Shown here piece after piece: positions 62,379 through 64,000 of a stretch of DNA of 64,000 nucleotides. The notes below the pieces were generated by a model. It did not search any database. It saw only the letters and a program-made list of their open reading frames with translations, and was not told where the DNA came from. Source of the DNA: Tahibacter sp042701255 (GTDB taxonomy: Bacteria; Pseudomonadota; Gammaproteobacteria; Xanthomonadales; Rhodanobacteraceae); assembly GCF_042701255.1 (NCBI RefSeq), contig NZ_CP170554.1, positions 1,550,001 through 1,614,000 of the forward strand. The letters are read 5' to 3'. The first letter of the stretch is position 1; each line of letters begins with the position of its first letter. The translations under genes were made by a program, and so were the position numbers.

Positions 62379-64000
62379 ATGAGCCAGGCACGCGGCAACA
62401 TCGAGCGTCATCTGCTGCATTTCCGGACACCGCCGGAGATGGCTGGACACTCAGAGCTGACGTTTCACACGGGTGAAGACAGCTATCGCGTGCAGGCGCA
62501 CACGCCGGGCACCCTGGCCGAGGCGCGCTACGGTAATCCGCTGCTGCAGCAGTTCGGTGACCTTCACTTCAGCCACTACGTCGAAGTCGATCTGCCGGTC
62601 GATCAGGTGCGGATGCTCTTATGTGACCCATCCGATCGACGTGGACGGTGCGCGCACCGAGAACTTCGTGTCGCTGGCCTTCCACGTGCCGCGCGAAACC
62701 CGCCGCCGCTGCGCGCCGCAGGGCCGCGTGCTCGACGACGCCGGCAGGCTGCATCCCAAGCTCGCGCGGATGCTGCGGCGCAATGCCTCGCCGTCGGCGG
62801 CGCATGTGCTCGCACGGCTCGATGCCGGCGACCTCGAAGCGGATTTCCTCGCCGACCTCGTCGATCCGTTCGAGACTGCCTCGGCGCTGCTGATCATGCA
62901 TCCGGGTCTGATCAATCTCGGTGCCGAGAGCGGCGCGCCGGCGCGTCTGCTGCGCGATTGCGTCGGCGCGGCGCTGAACTGGCGCGATCTGATCGTCGAG
63001 GAGATCGGAGATCTCGGCGCGAGCTGGTCGACGCGGGTCGTGCTGCGCGATGACGACGGACCCGTCGTCGACGACGACGGACCGGCGTTCACGGTCGAAC
63101 TCCATCGCGACGTGCGGCGGCTGATGAACGCGCCGTTGTCGCGCGCGCTCGTGCTGGCCAACCAGCTGCCCGATCTCGAGGGGCAGAGCTGGCGCGTGCA
63201 CGAAGGCAGCACGACGGTGGAGATCGATGCGCTGCAGGCGGCGCGGACCGCCGATGCGCGCGCCTCGACGGGAGACACCGCGGCGCGCTGGACCCTGCAG
63301 GCGCTGACGCGCATGAACGGCGTGAATACGCGCTCGGTCCGCTTCCAGCAGCCGCGCGACGGCGGCTGGACCGTCGATACGACGTGGTCGTCGACGCAGA
63401 CGCCGCCGCTGGACAGTGATTTCATCGCCGCGCTGGCGGCGGGCAGGGCCTTCGTCCGTGTCGGCGTAGTCGGTCGCGAGAACGCCTGGCTCGGTGGTTT
63501 CTCGGCGCAGCCATTGCCGGACGACGAATCCGTCGTGTTCGAGGCCGAATACGAATTCAGCGCGGTCGGCGCCGACTACGTCGAGGTCACCTTGACGCTC
63601 GATGCCGCGCGCGAGGATCTGAACGTCGCGCTGCGAGTGACCAAAGAGGACAGCCCCGAAGCGTTGGCCAGCGTGAGCCTCGGCGTACGCAGCCTGGACG
63701 GCACTCAGCGTGTTGTCTGGAGAGCCTTGCCGGCGACGCGCGGGCGCCTCGGCAACCTGCACGTCGAGGTGGAAAACGAATGGGTGCGCCACCTCGGCGC
63801 CTACGCGGAATTTCGCGACGCCGCCGGCCGGGTGATCGAGCCGGAGTGGGAATCGCGTCTGCCTGCGCCGATAGCACGCCTGTTCGACAAGCACCGGACC
63901 CGGCGCTTCGTCGACATCCTGCCGCCGTGCAACACGGTGTTCGGTATTCCGATCGGCGCGTCGCGAACTCCGCTGGACATCCCGGTGCCCGAGGATGCCG
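62379..64000 (+). pseudogene. Unrecognised large protein, 5' part, with a +1 frame change; runs off the end
   Basis: I do not recognise this family. Starting at MSQARGNIERHLLHFRTPPEM (ATG 62379, AGGGG upstream), the first frame is coding-like to VDLPVDQVRML at 62616. The next frame is open from there to the window end: YVTHPIDVDGARTENFVSLAFHVP, then ASALLIMHPGLINLGAESG, ARWTLQALTRMNGVNTRS, VEVENEWVRHLGAYAEF and FDKHRTRRFVDILPPCNTVFG. Dropping one base at CTC-T-TAT joins them. It has no signal peptide, looks like a mixed alpha/beta multidomain protein of more than 540 residues, and has normal codon bias. Interruption could be an assembly indel. Confidence 0.6.

Overview
The window is GC-rich chromosomal DNA (strong C/G third-position bias, very few TTA or CTA leucine codons) with no phage, insertion sequence, integrase or CRISPR array. 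Gene content points to a gammaproteobacterium of the Lysobacterales/Xanthomonadales, most like the Rhodanobacteraceae (Dokdonella/Tahibacter type). The grounds are a fimT-pilV-pilW-pilX-pilY1-pilE minor-pilin cluster, a GGGAAT(C/G) intergenic minisatellite of the kind seen in that order, paired DUF4124 proteins, and large exported proteins sharing an IFxDGFE-like motif. The taxonomic call is inference.

Left part (1-24.6 kb), mostly housekeeping. It holds a CoA-transferase tail coupled to an AlkB-type dioxygenase, a DMT permease divergent from a ThrE-type exporter, a conserved hypothetical, proS and two DUF4124 proteins. A tightly packed plus-strand run from 7.6 to 14.5 kb follows: pssA, a GAF-PP2C-HATPase regulator, a STAS protein, an MCE lipid ABC transporter (permease, ATPase, MCE protein, lipoprotein), a HolD-like psi subunit and rimI. 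Nearly every junction is a 4-base start/stop overlap. After it come a Rieske ferredoxin, the minisatellite, an SLC13 transporter, trmB, thiG, thiS, a DUF6600 protein with Gln/Glu-rich repeats, tRNA-Gly(CCC) and an exported glycine-rich beta-helix protein.

Middle part (24.6-41.8 kb). The minus-strand type IV pilus minor-pilin cluster (fimT to pilE) ends with a DUF1631 gene. Beyond it on the plus strand are a hypothetical, an exported alpha/beta-hydrolase, a globin-like protein lacking the proximal histidine, a hybrid histidine kinase, an RCC1-propeller protein, a hemerythrin-domain protein and an ECF sigma factor. The sigma factor converges on a Ser/Thr kinase with TPRs.

Right part (45-64 kb). 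A CadC-like winged-helix/TPR regulator precedes a giant delta-60-repeat exported protein and an S8 protease. Then come a TPR protein, a PaiB-type flavoprotein, an LprI-ankyrin protein, an AHSA1 protein and an unrecognised large protein that runs off the end.

Four genes (DUF1631, pilY1, the S8 protease and the last ORF) are interrupted by single-base frame changes while both halves keep normal family sequence and codon use. Assembly error is the first explanation to test. The most interesting biological proposal is the fused PP2C phosphatase/RsbW-like kinase that is translationally coupled to a STAS protein and an MCE lipid transporter: it looks like a partner-switching module wired to lipid transport.
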